Shown: positions 1-9,527, counted from the stretch's first letter. The stretch is 64,000 nt of DNA from Flavobacterium piscis (GCF_001686925.1 NZ_LVEN01000027.1:186001-250000), one strand, 5' to 3'. A program made the numbers and translations. Notes: a model not told the origin generated them from the letters alone.

Positions 1-2
1 AT

Positions 3-620
3 TTAATTGAAGCTACGGTTGATACAGGAGCTTACGTTCAGATTATGGGAACATTAAAAAGAACAGCGGTAAAAATTTCTAAAATCTGTAACGATTTAAG
101 ATTATTGAGTTCAGGACCAAGAACAGGTTTCAACGAAATCAATTTGCCGGCACGTCAGCCAGGATCTTCAATTATGCCAGGAAAAGTAAATCCGGTAATT
201 CCGGAAGTCGTAAATCAGACTTGTTTTTATGTAATTGGTCAGGATTTAACGGTTACTATGGCGGCTGAAGCAGGACAATTACAATTGAACGTAATGGAGC
301 CGGTAATTGCTTTTGCGATGTTTACCTCTTTAGATTACTTATCAAATGCAATTCAGACTTTAATTGATAAATGTATCGTTGGAATTACTGCAAATGAAGC
401 TCATTGCTATAATCTGGTAATGAATAGTATTGGAATTGTAACACAATTAAACCCAATTTTAGGTTACGAAGTAAGTGCCAGTATTGCTGGTGAAGCTTTA
501 AAAATGAACAAAAGCGTTCATGAAATTGTTGTGGTCGAAAGAAAACTAATCACGCAGGAAAAATGGGATGAAATTTATTCACTAGACAACCTGATCAATC
601 CAAAGTTTATAACAAAATAA
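3..620 (+). CDS. aspA: aspartate ammonia-lyase (aspartase), 3' part
   Basis: The reading frame is open from the left edge, so only the C-terminal ~205 residues are present. Aspartase reversibly deaminates L-aspartate to fumarate and ammonia in the cytoplasm. The fumarase/aspartase superfamily signature [11 protein letters not shown] lies near residue 60 of the visible part; its mobile loop carries the catalytic serine. The following stretch, with [16 protein letters not shown] and NVMEPVI, is characteristic of aspartase rather than class II fumarase, which normally has PTQ after the signature. A strong hairpin terminator follows the stop. The upstream part and operon context lie outside the window. 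Confidence 0.93.
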   Translation, partial: LIEATVDTGAYVQIMGTLKRTAVKISKICNDLRLLSSGPRTGFNEINLPARQPGSSIMPGKVNPVIPEVVNQTCFYVIGQDLTVTMAAEAGQLQLNVMEPVIAFAMFTSLDYLSNAIQTLIDKCIVGITANEAHCYNLVMNSIGIVTQLNPILGYEVSASIAGEALKMNKSVHEIVVVERKLITQEKWDEIYSLDNLINPKFITK

Positions 621-642
621 GAAAAAAGAGATATCAGTTTAG

Positions 643-673
643 AAAGCCGTCAAATTTATTGACGGCTTTTTTT
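643..673 (+). terminator. intrinsic terminator of aspA
   Basis: An 11-bp perfect stem (AAAGCCGTCAA with TTGACGGCTTT) with a 5-base loop is followed by a run of T. It lies 23 bases after the aspA stop. Confidence 0.9.
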
Positions 674-780
674 ATGTTTTAAAATTGAGTTTTTTGTTGA
701 ATTTGTATTGTAAAATATTGAAAATAAGGCATATATTTACATAAGGTTTGATTGTTATTTCGAAAAATTAAAACTTCCAG

Positions 781-2046
781 ATGGTAAATTTTTTAAAAAA
801 TAATTATTTTCATCATTATAAAATCTTAGGGTTACTCTTTTTTATTTCATTCAATTCGATAGCGCAAACAGAGACCATTAACCCGGAATTATGCCCTCCC
901 AGAACAATTTTAGAAATCTTTAAAAAGAAAGATTCTACAGCTGCAGTTAAACCTTCAAAAAACAATTTTTTCCTTATTATTCCGGCAATTGGTTCTCAAC
1001 CCGCAACCGGATTTTTTTTTGGTGCAGTAGCGCAATATACTTTCAAAGGAAAACAAGCATCAGATAAATATTCGATTGCTAATTTAGGAATCACCTATAC
1101 CACAAAAAAACAATGGCTGGTAAATGTGAAAAATAATATATTACTGAAAAATAACCGAATTTTCCTGAGTGGAGATTATCGTTTGTATATTTTTTCGCAG
1201 CCTAATTACGGTTTAGGAACCGATATTCTCCCGCATCAAAGCAATAAGAATCATTTTAGTATAGATTCGATTGCCCAGCCTATGGATTATGATTATTTTA
1301 AATTTCACCAAACCGTTTCTTTTGAAGTTTATAAAAACTTTTATGTAGGCGGAGGAATAAATCTCGATTGGTACTCTAGTATAAAGGACAAAGATCTTGA
1401 TGTCGAAAACGAAAAATATACTTACCATTATAATTACAGTCAGAAACATCGATTTAGTGATTTAGAATATTTTCTAAATGGTATGAGCCTTAATTTAGTA
1501 TACGATTCACGAGACAATCAGGTCAATTCTACCCGCGGCTGGTTTGCCAATATCAATTATCGTTTTAATCCTGTTTTGTTTAATAATCAACAATACAGCA
1601 ATGTTTTATATGCAGAATACCGTCATTTTATCCCGGTTTCAAGTAAGAATGAAAGATATATTTTGGCACTTTGGGCATATGGACAATTTGTAACCAGAGG
1701 AAAAGTGCCCTACCTCAATTTACCCGCAATAGGCTGGGATCAGCGCAGCCGAAGCGGGGAAGGGTATACTCAGGGATTGTTTAGAGGTGATGGTTTAATC
1801 TATTTTTCGACCGAATTCAGGTTTCCAATAACTTGCGATCAAATGATTAGCGGAGCCGTTTTTACCAATTTTGTAACAGCAAGTAATGTCGATAATAATA
1901 TTTCTCTATTCAAATCAATTCAGCCAGCGGCAGGTCTTGGTTTTCGCATTTTGATCGACAAAAAAACACGTACCAATTTAATTGTAGATTATGCTTGGGG
2001 AAATAATTCAAAAGGCTTTTATCTCAATGCAGGTGAAACTTTTTAA
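781..2046 (+). CDS. BamA/TamA-family outer membrane beta-barrel protein
   Basis: A 421-residue protein with an N-terminal hydrophobic signal peptide (residues 1 to about 28, ending IAQ) and an outer-membrane barrel. Residues ~240-262 carry YDSRDNQVNSTRGWF, the conserved Bac_surface_Ag (BamA/TamA/Sam35) motif. The chain ends in an aromatic residue (Phe), as expected for barrel proteins recognised by the BAM machinery. There is no room for POTRA repeats: about 45 residues separate the signal peptide from the first barrel strands. This is therefore a short, barrel-only paralogue and not the essential BamA. Substrate and function are unknown. The gene stands alone behind the aspA terminator. Confidence 0.82.
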   Translation: MVNFLKNNYFHHYKILGLLFFISFNSIAQTETINPELCPPRTILEIFKKKDSTAAVKPSKNNFFLIIPAIGSQPATGFFFGAVAQYTFKGKQASDKYSIANLGITYTTKKQWLVNVKNNILLKNNRIFLSGDYRLYIFSQPNYGLGTDILPHQSNKNHFSIDSIAQPMDYDYFKFHQTVSFEVYKNFYVGGGINLDWYSSIKDKDLDVENEKYTYHYNYSQKHRFSDLEYFLNGMSLNLVYDSRDNQVNSTRGWFANINYRFNPVLFNNQQYSNVLYAEYRHFIPVSSKNERYILALWAYGQFVTRGKVPYLNLPAIGWDQRSRSGEGYTQGLFRGDGLIYFSTEFRFPITCDQMISGAVFTNFVTASNVDNNISLFKSIQPAAGLGFRILIDKKTRTNLIVDYAWGNNSKGFYLNAGETF

Positions 2047-2134
2047 TTTGTAATTATTTAAATTATAGGCATTTATGTTTTTATTGTGAGAATTTTATCT
2101 TAAAAAAATGTTTAAAATTTAGAAAGGAAAAACT

Positions 2135-2142
2135 TAAATTTG
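2135..2142 (+). promoter_or_regulatory. candidate -7 promoter element (TAAATTTG)
   Basis: Matches the Bacteroidota consensus TAnnTTTG, 31 bases before the barrel-protein start at 2174. No clear -33 TTG is present at the usual spacing, so support is from the -7 element and position only. Confidence 0.4.
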
Positions 2143-2173
2143 AGGTTCAATTAACTTTCTAAAAACAAACATT

Positions 2174-2794
2174 ATGAAACAGTACGGTTTTTTATTGGTT
2201 CTGTTCCTGTTGGTAATAGGAGCGAACGCACAAGATACAAGATCTTTTTCTCTTAATTTGTATGGTGGTTATAACTTTTCAGATGAGATCGATTACGATG
2301 GTTATTCTGCTACTATTGATGATGGTTTTCAATACGGTGCAGGGTTTGAATATTTCTTTTCGACAAATAACTCTGTTGAGCTAAAGTATTCAAGACAAGA
2401 TTTAAAAATACCTTTTTATGACCCCGCAGGAGTCCAGATTAATGCTGGAAACGATAAAGGAGCCTTCAATTTTATTTTAGCAGATTTTACCCATTACTTT
2501 GATACAGGCTCAAATTTACTGCCTTATTTAGGAGCAGGAGCCGGAGTGGGGATTGTAGAAACACCTCAAGGAGGAAGTGGTACTTATTTTGCCTGGGATG
2601 TAAAAGGAGGAGTGAAAATTAAAACAGCTTCATCAGTTTCTGTAAATATTAATGCCTATTTACAATCGATGTCGGCAGCAGTTGGTGAGAGTTATTACTG
2701 GACATATTGGTACGGACCGGTTGCAGTTGATGATTATATTTCTACTTTTCAGTTCGGGCTTGGAGCAGTATTGAGTTTTAATTTTAAAAATTAA
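2174..2794 (+). CDS. small outer-membrane beta-barrel protein (OmpW/OmpA-barrel type)
   Basis: A 206-residue protein with a clear signal peptide (residues 1-19, ending ANAQ). Alternating hydrophobic strands rich in Gly and Tyr follow, for example SLNLYGGYNFS near the start and FQFGLGAVLSFNF at the end. This is the organisation of the 8-stranded OMP_b-brl fold. No peptidoglycan-binding OmpA C-terminal domain follows. It sits between two terminators, so it is probably a single-gene transcript. The precise function cannot be read from the sequence. Confidence 0.78.
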   Translation: MKQYGFLLVLFLLVIGANAQDTRSFSLNLYGGYNFSDEIDYDGYSATIDDGFQYGAGFEYFFSTNNSVELKYSRQDLKIPFYDPAGVQINAGNDKGAFNFILADFTHYFDTGSNLLPYLGAGAGVGIVETPQGGSGTYFAWDVKGGVKIKTASSVSVNINAYLQSMSAAVGESYYWTYWYGPVAVDDYISTFQFGLGAVLSFNFKN

Positions 2795-2828
2795 AATATT
2801 CCCCCATAAATCATCCTTAAAAATATAA

Positions 2829-2859
2829 AAGCATTCACAATTGGTGAGTGCTTTTTTTA
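2829..2859 (+). terminator. intrinsic terminator
   Basis: A 10-bp stem (AAGCATTCAC with GTGAGTGCTT, one G-T pair) is followed by seven T. It is 34 bases after the barrel-protein stop. Confidence 0.85.
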
Positions 2860-2935
2860 TTGTTACAAAAAGCTATTGTTCATAATTAAATCATAATTTA
2901 TAACTATTGTGATTTATATTTTTAAACTCAATACC

Positions 2936-2943
2936 TATTTTTG
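2936..2943 (+). promoter_or_regulatory. candidate -7 promoter element (TATTTTTG)
   Basis: Matches TAnnTTTG and lies 19 bases before the ATG at 2963. A TTG at 2907-2909 is spaced 26 bases away, slightly too long for a canonical -33. The position argues that the response regulator starts at 2963 and not at the upstream GTG at 2909, which would precede the transcription start. Confidence 0.45.
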
Positions 2944-2962
2944 TTATTCAGACCACTCATTT

Positions 2963-3637
2963 ATGAAATTATTAATAGTCGAAGACGAACCAAACCTTTT
3001 ATCTATTCTGCGTAAAGGATTTGCCGAAAACAACAACGAAGTTAGTGTTGCCATGGATGGCAAAACAGCTCTCGAAATGCTTCATAATTATAATTTTGAT
3101 GTTGTAATCTTAGACGTTATGTTACCGGATATTAACGGTATTGAAATTTGCAGACGTTTGCGTGCCAGCAAGAATTTTGTGCCAGTTTTGCTTTTAACAG
3201 CTCTGGGAACTTCAGAAAATATTGTAACCGGACTTAACGCCGGTGCCGATGATTATTTGGTTAAACCCTTTAAATTTGGAGAACTCGATGCAAGGGTTAA
3301 TGCATTGCACAGAAGAGCACATCAGGAAACAGAACGAATTGACAGTATTACAGTAGGTGATTTAGAAATAAATGCCCGTGCTAAAACCGTAAAAAGAGAA
3401 GGAGAATCTATTATTTTAACGGCCAAAGAGTTTAAATTACTGTATTATTTAGCTAAAAATAGCGGACAGATTGTTTCCCGCGATCAAATCTTAGATAATG
3501 TTTGGGATATTAATTTTGATATGAATACCAATGTTGTAGACGTGTATATCACCTATCTGCGAAAAAAAATTGATAAACCTTTTGCAACCAAACTGATTCA
3601 TACCATGAAAGGTTTAGGTTATGTTATAAAACCATAA
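2963..3637 (+). CDS. OmpR/PhoB-type two-component response regulator
   Basis: A 224-residue DNA-binding response regulator. The receiver domain (1-~118) shows the acidic pair in VEDEP, the phosphoacceptor Asp51 in ILDVMLPD, a Thr/Ala switch in LLLTA and the conserved Lys101 in LVKPF. The C-terminal winged helix (~128-224) has the trans_reg_C pattern ending in HTMKGLGYVIKP. The ATG at 2963 is chosen because it puts the first beta strand (KLLIVED) at the N-terminus; an in-frame GTG 54 bases upstream adds unrelated residues. It is separated from its kinase by a single base, so the two are co-transcribed and probably translationally coupled. Its target genes are unknown. Confidence 0.93.
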   Translation: MKLLIVEDEPNLLSILRKGFAENNNEVSVAMDGKTALEMLHNYNFDVVILDVMLPDINGIEICRRLRASKNFVPVLLLTALGTSENIVTGLNAGADDYLVKPFKFGELDARVNALHRRAHQETERIDSITVGDLEINARAKTVKREGESIILTAKEFKLLYYLAKNSGQIVSRDQILDNVWDINFDMNTNVVDVYITYLRKKIDKPFATKLIHTMKGLGYVIKP

Positions 3638-3638
3638 A

Positions 3639-5042
3639 ATGGATATAAGAAAAAAAATTACTTTTACTTATGTAGCGCTTTCCAGCTTTAGTACACTATT
3701 GTTGTGTATTATTGTATTTGTCTTGTTTCAGGAAAATAATAGATATCATTTCTTAAAACGATTAGAAGACAGGGCAAAAATTGTCGCTTCAATTCATTTT
3801 CAAAACGATCCTGAAAAAATAAAGTATTATAAAAATCTTAAAAAAGACGGACTTGAAGAACTTATAGAAGAAGAAGAATTTGTTCTAAAGATAAACAGCG
3901 CTAACAGTTTTGATTATAATACGAACTTAAATTTGCCCAATGAGTTTTACACCAATGTTCTAAAATCCGGCGAAGATTATTTCGAAAAAGATAACAAATA
4001 TTATTTAGGACAAGTTTTTACAGAAAGAAGTCAACGATACATTGTAATTGTGGGTGCACGCGATCAAAAAGGCCCTACAACAACAATTTATATTGTAAAA
4101 ATTATGCTTTTTGGCGGTATCGGATTTATATTTCTGGCTTTTTTCTTAGGGCGCTTTCTCGCAAAACGAGTGATTAATCCTGTAGCTAGAATTACCAGGG
4201 AAGTAAATAGAATTAGTGCCTCTAATCTTCATAACAGATTACCCGAAGTAAAAAACTCAGATGAAATCTCAGATCTAACTGCAACATTTAATGATATGCT
4301 GGACCGTTTAGAAACCTCTTTTGAGATTCAGGCCAACTTCATCAATAATGCTTCGCATGAATTAAAAACGCCAATAACCACCATTATTGCCGAGTCTGAA
4401 ATTATGCTTCTTAAAGAACGCGCAGTTCCGGAATACATTCAGTCATTAGAAAATATCTACAGTCAGGCTTCTAAACTAGGCAACCTTACCGAAAGTTTAC
4501 TAAAACTTACTCAAACCGGTTACGACGGAAAAAAACAAGTACTGGATATCGCGAGAATCGATGAGTTATTAATGGATGTAAAATCAGATTTAGACAAAAT
4601 TTATCCTGATAATCGTGTGAGTATGAAATTTAATTTCGCTCCAAACGATTCTAATCTCTTATTAATTCCGTGTAATAAACCACTTTTAGAGCTGGCCATT
4701 AATAATATCGTTACTAATGGTGTAAAATATTCTGATAACAATGAAGTTTTCGTAACACTTTCTGCCAATCAGGAAATGATTAAAATAGCAATTAACGATA
4801 TTGGTATTGGTATTCCTCCGGAAGATATTCCGCATTTGTATGAACCTTTCTTTAGAGGGAAAATTGCAACCAAATATATTGGTTATGGTTTGGGGCTTCC
4901 ATTAGCATCAAAAATCATTCGCATGCACGATGGCGAAATACAAGTTCAGTCAGAACAAAATAAAGGGACTATTGTAACCATTGTTTTTAATAAATCAAAA
5001 ATCAAAAAAAACAACATTAAAAATTCTAATGTTGAATCTTAG
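3639..5042 (+). CDS. membrane sensor histidine kinase, partner of the preceding regulator
   Basis: A 467-residue inner-membrane kinase. The first transmembrane segment is ~8-30, a ~125-residue periplasmic sensor region follows, and the second segment is ~155-177. A HAMP linker begins at RVINPVARITREVN. The HisKA domain carries the phosphorylation site His240 in ASHELKTPITT. The HATPase domain has the N box (NNIVTNGVKYS), a G1 box (DIGIGIP) and a G2 box (GYGLGLPLA). The organisation matches CusS/ArlS-type kinases. It autophosphorylates and should transfer to Asp51 of the adjacent regulator. The periplasmic ligand cannot be inferred. Confidence 0.93.
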   Translation: MDIRKKITFTYVALSSFSTLLLCIIVFVLFQENNRYHFLKRLEDRAKIVASIHFQNDPEKIKYYKNLKKDGLEELIEEEEFVLKINSANSFDYNTNLNLPNEFYTNVLKSGEDYFEKDNKYYLGQVFTERSQRYIVIVGARDQKGPTTTIYIVKIMLFGGIGFIFLAFFLGRFLAKRVINPVARITREVNRISASNLHNRLPEVKNSDEISDLTATFNDMLDRLETSFEIQANFINNASHELKTPITTIIAESEIMLLKERAVPEYIQSLENIYSQASKLGNLTESLLKLTQTGYDGKKQVLDIARIDELLMDVKSDLDKIYPDNRVSMKFNFAPNDSNLLLIPCNKPLLELAINNIVTNGVKYSDNNEVFVTLSANQEMIKIAINDIGIGIPPEDIPHLYEPFFRGKIATKYIGYGLGLPLASKIIRMHDGEIQVQSEQNKGTIVTIVFNKSKIKKNNIKNSNVES

Positions 5043-5119
5043 AAAGTTCTAATTTTATATTAAGACCCTTCTAATTTTAGTGAAGTTATTTTGTATGTAT
5101 AAACTAAACGATTATACTT

Positions 5120-5842
5120 ATGAAAAATTTCCTTATACCTACCACTTTAAAAGATGATACTATTTGTGCTGTAAAATCAGCAATTAGCCAGGCAAAATCA
5201 TCAGATTGCGAAATCATTTTAATGATTGCTTCTGAGGCCCCTGATACTTTTTCTTCTTCAGGTTATTTGCGTGAAATGCGTACCGGACTTACAGCAAATC
5301 AGGAAATAGTACTTGACACCTGTCGCTATATTATAGGGCATACGCCAAACTGTAAAATAAAAGTACAAAACCAGTACGGTCTTTCGTCTCCCATTTTCAA
5401 ACGTATTATAGATGTTTTCTCTGTAAAATTAGTCATTCTTACACAGTCTTATAAACAAGAAACAAAACGAATTCACCAATACCTGATTCAATTAGCGGCC
5501 AACCAAAAGTGCCCAATATTGCATTTAGGACCAGAGCAGTACAAAGAAGATTTTAATAAAGCACTTTATATCGAAAATGCCCGTGCAAATATGCATGTAA
5601 AAGATGTTCAGCAATTTTTGAATGAAAACTTTTCATTTGAAATTGTAAGCCAGACTGCCAATTTTGATGACAACTACGAAAAATTTGCTCCTTATTTATC
5701 CGAAGCAATTTCAAAATACGATATCGATTTGCTGGTAGAAACCCGTAAAGGAGAGAAAATCAAATTCAAGAAAGTAAAAAAAGAAGATATGAACGAGAGA
5801 TTAGGACTTCCGGTTTTGTCTCTTTATGAAGAAATGGCATAA
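5120..5842 (+). CDS. UspA-like (universal stress protein) family protein
   Basis: A 240-residue soluble protein starting MKNFLIPTTL, followed by an alpha/beta pattern with a helix (AVKSAISQAK) and a strand (CEIILMIAS). This resembles the first half of a USP domain. The second half (from ~150) repeats the pattern weakly (KALYIENARAN, DIDLLVETRKG). The usual ATP-binding G-x2-G-x9-G motif is not obvious, so nucleotide binding is doubtful. It lies between the two-component pair and the bestrophin-like channel on the same strand, 77 and 48 bases away, so it may share their transcript. The family assignment is by fold-like pattern only. Confidence 0.55.
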   Translation: MKNFLIPTTLKDDTICAVKSAISQAKSSDCEIILMIASEAPDTFSSSGYLREMRTGLTANQEIVLDTCRYIIGHTPNCKIKVQNQYGLSSPIFKRIIDVFSVKLVILTQSYKQETKRIHQYLIQLAANQKCPILHLGPEQYKEDFNKALYIENARANMHVKDVQQFLNENFSFEIVSQTANFDDNYEKFAPYLSEAISKYDIDLLVETRKGEKIKFKKVKKEDMNERLGLPVLSLYEEMA

Positions 5843-5890
5843 TACCTAATTACTGCCGAAAAAATATAAGTTTAATTTAAAACCGAAAAT

Positions 5891-6838
5891 ATGTTATTAA
5901 AGAAAAGAATACCAATGAAGTACGTTCTCGGGAAAATTAAAGTAGAAATTACATTAGTTTTGGCGTATACGATATTGTTTGAAGTTTTTCACAATTACTT
6001 CATCAATCTTCCCGTAGATATCCCAATTGCAATTCCAACAATGATTGGAACCATTATATCCTTATTATTGGCTTTTAAGTCTAATCAGGCATATGACAGA
6101 TGGTGGGAAGCCCGAATTGTTTGGGGGGCGATTGTAAATGATTCCAGAACATTGATCAGGCAGGTACTAACATTTTATAAAGACCCTAATTTTTCTGTAG
6201 AAGCAAATGAATTCAAAGAAAATTTTGCCAAAAGACAAATTGCATGGTGTTATAGTTTAGGAGAATCTTTGCGAAATAAAGATGCCTTAAAACCTCTTGA
6301 AGGCCTGATAAGCGATGAAGAATTACGTTTTGTAAAAAATCATCAAAACATACCCAATGCAATTTTATTATTGCATGCGAGAGATCTTCGAAATGCTAAA
6401 AATGACAAACGTATTAATATGTATCAGCAAGTCGAAATCGATAATACTTTATCAAGACTGTGTGATGAAATGGGGAAATGTGAGCGAATTAAAAACACCA
6501 TTTTTCCAACGACGTACAGTATGTACATCAGATTGACATTGTGTTTGTTTATTTTATTGCTGCCTTTTGGATTAATTAGTGTATTGAGCTGGTTTGCGAT
6601 CCCATTAATTACCGCAATTGCTGCCGCTTTCTTTTTGATCGAAAGAATGGCGATTCACTTGCAGGATCCATTCGAAAACAGAGCTACAGATACACCTGTA
6701 ACTACTATTGCCAATACTATTGAAAGAAATATAACTCAGATGATGAACGAATACCAAAGCGAATTTGATATTATCAATGAATTTCATCTTCAGCCTGAGA
6801 CTAAAAAAGCGGAAAACAACGCTTACTTTGTTTTATAA
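5891..6838 (+). CDS. bestrophin-like (UPF0187) membrane channel
   Basis: A 315-residue inner-membrane protein of the bacterial bestrophin/YneE family, whose structurally studied members form pentameric ion channels. Predicted membrane segments lie at ~20-38, ~45-66, ~213-232 and ~235-252. The family-defining YDRWWEAR motif follows the second segment at ~70. The length matches bacterial homologues (~300). No calcium clasp typical of vertebrate bestrophins is evident. Which ion is conducted cannot be deduced. A strong terminator follows, so this is the last gene of the group starting at 2963 or 5120. Confidence 0.85.
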   Translation: MLLKKRIPMKYVLGKIKVEITLVLAYTILFEVFHNYFINLPVDIPIAIPTMIGTIISLLLAFKSNQAYDRWWEARIVWGAIVNDSRTLIRQVLTFYKDPNFSVEANEFKENFAKRQIAWCYSLGESLRNKDALKPLEGLISDEELRFVKNHQNIPNAILLLHARDLRNAKNDKRINMYQQVEIDNTLSRLCDEMGKCERIKNTIFPTTYSMYIRLTLCLFILLLPFGLISVLSWFAIPLITAIAAAFFLIERMAIHLQDPFENRATDTPVTTIANTIERNITQMMNEYQSEFDIINEFHLQPETKKAENNAYFVL

Positions 6839-6870
6839 TTAAAAATTGATTTTGGTTTCTCAATTTGTTG

Positions 6871-6908
6871 CCGGACAATGCTATTTACAGCATTGTCCGG
6901 TTTTTTTT
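6871..6908 (+). terminator. intrinsic terminator
   Basis: A perfect 12-bp stem (CCGGACAATGCT with AGCATTGTCCGG), a 6-base loop and eight T, 32 bases after the bestrophin stop. Confidence 0.93.
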
Positions 6909-6934
6909 ATATAAATATTTTCATGTTTTTTTTC

Positions 6935-7068
6935 AGGACTTCGTTCAGGATGAAAAACAAAAAATCTGTGTAAATCCGTGTTTTTGCGAAGCAAATCCGC
7001 GTCATCCGTGTGCCATGACAAAGATTGTCGAGCTTCGTGTGTGATCCTTCCTTAGTGCAAAGATGACA
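6935..7068. repeat. dispersed intergenic repeat (fragments of two families)
   Basis: The first part (6955-7014) has the words AAATCCGTG, GCGAAGCAAATCC, CGTCATCCGTGTGCC. These are the reverse complement of the repeats at 55544-55850. The second part (7016-7068, with GTCGAGCTTCGTGTGTGATCC) is a diverged copy of the element at 12371-12473. It lies between the convergent bestrophin and MocR genes. The short minus-strand open frame here is a by-product of the repeat and is not a gene. Confidence 0.7.
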
Positions 7069-7088
7069 ACATTCTGCAGAGTTTATTA

Positions 7089-8507
7089 TCATCGATGCAG
7101 CAATCTACCTAAAATTTGTATAGATTGTCTTAATTCATTCGTCCATACCAATCCAAAACTCAATCGCATACAATTCGAAAACTGATCCTGAAAAGAGAAA
7201 ATTCTTCCGGGCGCAATACTAATCTTGTGCTGCATCGCCAAATGATAAAAGGCAGCAGTGTCGACTCTTTTATCCAATTCTATCCAAAGAAAAAATCCCC
7301 CTTGCGGCTGACTTACTTTTGTTCCTTTTGGAAAAGATTCCAAAACCGTATTGATATAATTAGTACAATTATGATTCAATATCTGACGTATTTTTCTAAG
7401 ATGATTTTCGTATCGTCCATTTTTTAGAAAATCTCCCACAACCTGATGTGTAATAGTAGGAGAGGAGAGTGTATGGTAAATCTTGTTGCGTAATATTTCT
7501 TTTTTAAATTTCCCCGGCGAAACCCAGCCTACACGATAACCCGGCGCCAGCGTTTTCGAAACCGAACTACAGCAAAGCACAATACCGCTCTCGTCATAGG
7601 TTTTACAATTCGTTGGTCGGCTTGCGCCAAAGTACAAATCGCCGTGAATATCATCTTCGATTAATGGAATATTATAAAACTCCATCAACTTAACAACTTC
7701 TATTTTATGTTCGGCCGGCATCATGCTTCCGGATGGGTTACTAAAATTACTCATCAACAAACAAAGTTTTACCTTTTTAGACGAAAGTGCTTTTTTTAAC
7801 GCATCTAATTCAATTCCGGTTGTCATGTTTGTTGGCAATTCCATGATGTACAATCCCAACGATTTGGCCAGTTGCAGAATTCCAAAATAAGCAGGGCTTT
7901 CAGTAATGATAGTATCTCCCGGTTGGGTCAGTGTCATCAAACAATGCGAAATCGCACTCGTGCAGCCGGGCGTTGTAATAATATCTTCCTCAGATAATGA
8001 TCCTCCCCAAGTAAAAGACCATCTTGCAATTTCCCGCCTTAAATTCTGATTCCCTTTTACTTGCTCATAACTCGTTCCGCTATTAGGAAGTTGTCGCATT
8101 GCCTGAACCATTCCTTTATTTAATTTCGCAATAGGCAGCAATTCATTCGACGGAAAACCCAAAGAAAGCATTGTAATATCAGGATCGGTCATATTACCAT
8201 ACACCTGATCAATTAAATCTTCCCGATCAACATTAGCACATTTTAAAATTGGACTGCTTGGCGAAGGCTCAGGAATCGTTCTGGCCGAAATATTGCTCAC
8301 ATAATAACCGGATTGCGGTCTTGATTCGATCAACGATCTGCTTTCGATTTCATAATAGGCTTTACTTACCGTGCTCATGCTGTAACCTGTTTCGGCGCAG
8401 ACTTCACGTATCGATGGCAGTTTGTCACCCACATTCAAAACACCGGATTTTATTTGCTTTTCGATTCTGTCAGCAAACTGAAGATACAAGTAATTTGGAT
8501 TTTTCAT
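7089..8507 (-). CDS. MocR-type regulator: GntR winged helix fused to aminotransferase-like domain
   Basis: A 472-residue PLP-dependent transcription factor. The N-terminal GntR-type winged helix (1-~72) contains GDKLPSIREVCAETGYS and TVSKAYYEIE. The remainder is a class I aminotransferase fold with the PLP-contacting Asn in NFSNPSG, an Asp in IEDDIHGDLYF and the Schiff-base lysine Lys318 in SVSKTLAPGYRVGW, so cofactor binding is likely intact. MocR proteins usually regulate PLP synthesis, amino acid use or a neighbouring transporter. It is divergent from the DMT transporter at 8610, with a 102-base shared spacer, so that transporter is the most likely target. It may equally be PdxR-like. Confidence 0.92.
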   Translation of the reverse strand: MKNPNYLYLQFADRIEKQIKSGVLNVGDKLPSIREVCAETGYSMSTVSKAYYEIESRSLIESRPQSGYYVSNISARTIPEPSPSSPILKCANVDREDLIDQVYGNMTDPDITMLSLGFPSNELLPIAKLNKGMVQAMRQLPNSGTSYEQVKGNQNLRREIARWSFTWGGSLSEEDIITTPGCTSAISHCLMTLTQPGDTIITESPAYFGILQLAKSLGLYIMELPTNMTTGIELDALKKALSSKKVKLCLLMSNFSNPSGSMMPAEHKIEVVKLMEFYNIPLIEDDIHGDLYFGASRPTNCKTYDESGIVLCCSSVSKTLAPGYRVGWVSPGKFKKEILRNKIYHTLSSPTITHQVVGDFLKNGRYENHLRKIRQILNHNCTNYINTVLESFPKGTKVSQPQGGFFLWIELDKRVDTAAFYHLAMQHKISIAPGRIFSFQDQFSNCMRLSFGLVWTNELRQSIQILGRLLHR

Positions 8508-8609
8508 AAATAAAAACTGTTATGGTGCAATTTACAAAAACTGTATCTGTATTGCTGTTTTATTTTTTAGAAATTTGCTTTAATAGAAAATTAAACAAAA
8601 ACAACATTT

Positions 8610-9527
8610 GTGAAAACAACAAAATACTACATAGCTGCCATTACCTGTTTTGTAATCTGGGGATTTTTTAGTCTGGTTTTAAAACCCATACACGACTATG
8701 CCTCTCTGGATATTTTGTTCTACCGCGTTTTTAGCTGTAGCATTCTTATGTTGATTATTGCTTTTACTTTTAAAAGAAAAAGAATAAAAGAAGCAATTCA
8801 AAACTTCAAATCGTTGCCTACTTTTGAGAAACGCAAAACCATTTTATTGAATATTGGCGGAAGCGTGTTTCTAATGGCCAACTGGTTTACATTCATTTAT
8901 GTAATGAACCACGTTAGCGTAAAGGCGACATCATTAGCCTATTTGGTTTGTCCTATTTTAACCACTTTACTGGCTTATTTTATTTTGCATGAAAAACTCA
9001 GCAAAACCCAATTGATCGCTGTTGGGTTAAGCATTTCCGGCTGTGTACTTTTATCGTATGCCAATATTATGGATATGTTTTTTAGCATCATTATAGGATC
9101 AACCTATGCATCTTATCTGGTAAGTCAGAGAGTCAATAAAGGTTTCGATAAATTTATAATCCTAACGTTTCATATTACTTTGGCAGCATTGCTTTTATTG
9201 CCATTTTATCCCATATACAGCGGGCCGGTTCCAACCGAATTTAAGTTTTATTTCTGTATAGAAACCATTGCGATATTGTTTACCATTTTTCCATTGTTTC
9301 TTAATTTATACGCCTTGTCTGGAATTAATTCTTCAACCGTTGGAATGCTTTTAAATATTAACCCAATGATTGCTTTTCTATTGGCGATGTTTCTGTATAA
9401 AGAACAATTTGGACTAATACAAATCATTGCTTACGGAATTGTTTTTCTCGCAGTTTTGGTTTTTAATTCACATCATATTTTTGCCATGAAGCAAAAGTTT
9501 ACACAATATCCAAAGATTCTAAAATAA
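8610..9527 (+). CDS. EamA/DMT-family transporter (RarD-like)
   Basis: A 305-residue inner-membrane protein with about ten hydrophobic helices arranged as two EamA repeats; the second begins near residue 155. The N-terminal helix (YIAAITCFVIWGFFSLVLKP) and the ALSGINSSTVGMLLNINPMIAF segment resemble RarD/EamA drug/metabolite transporters. Translation appears to start at GTG 8610, because no ATG occurs nearby and the first helix would otherwise be lost. It is divergent from the MocR regulator, an arrangement often seen where the regulator controls export of an amino acid or vitamin-related compound. The substrate is unknown. Confidence 0.87.
   Translation: MKTTKYYIAAITCFVIWGFFSLVLKPIHDYASLDILFYRVFSCSILMLIIAFTFKRKRIKEAIQNFKSLPTFEKRKTILLNIGGSVFLMANWFTFIYVMNHVSVKATSLAYLVCPILTTLLAYFILHEKLSKTQLIAVGLSISGCVLLSYANIMDMFFSIIIGSTYASYLVSQRVNKGFDKFIILTFHITLAALLLLPFYPIYSGPVPTEFKFYFCIETIAILFTIFPLFLNLYALSGINSSTVGMLLNINPMIAFLLAMFLYKEQFGLIQIIAYGIVFLAVLVFNSHHIFAMKQKFTQYPKILK

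Noticed and set aside
2909..2962. GTG-led N-terminal extension of the response regulator
   Set aside because: The extension does not resemble a receiver domain and contains the candidate promoter at 2936; ATG 2963 starts directly at the first strand.
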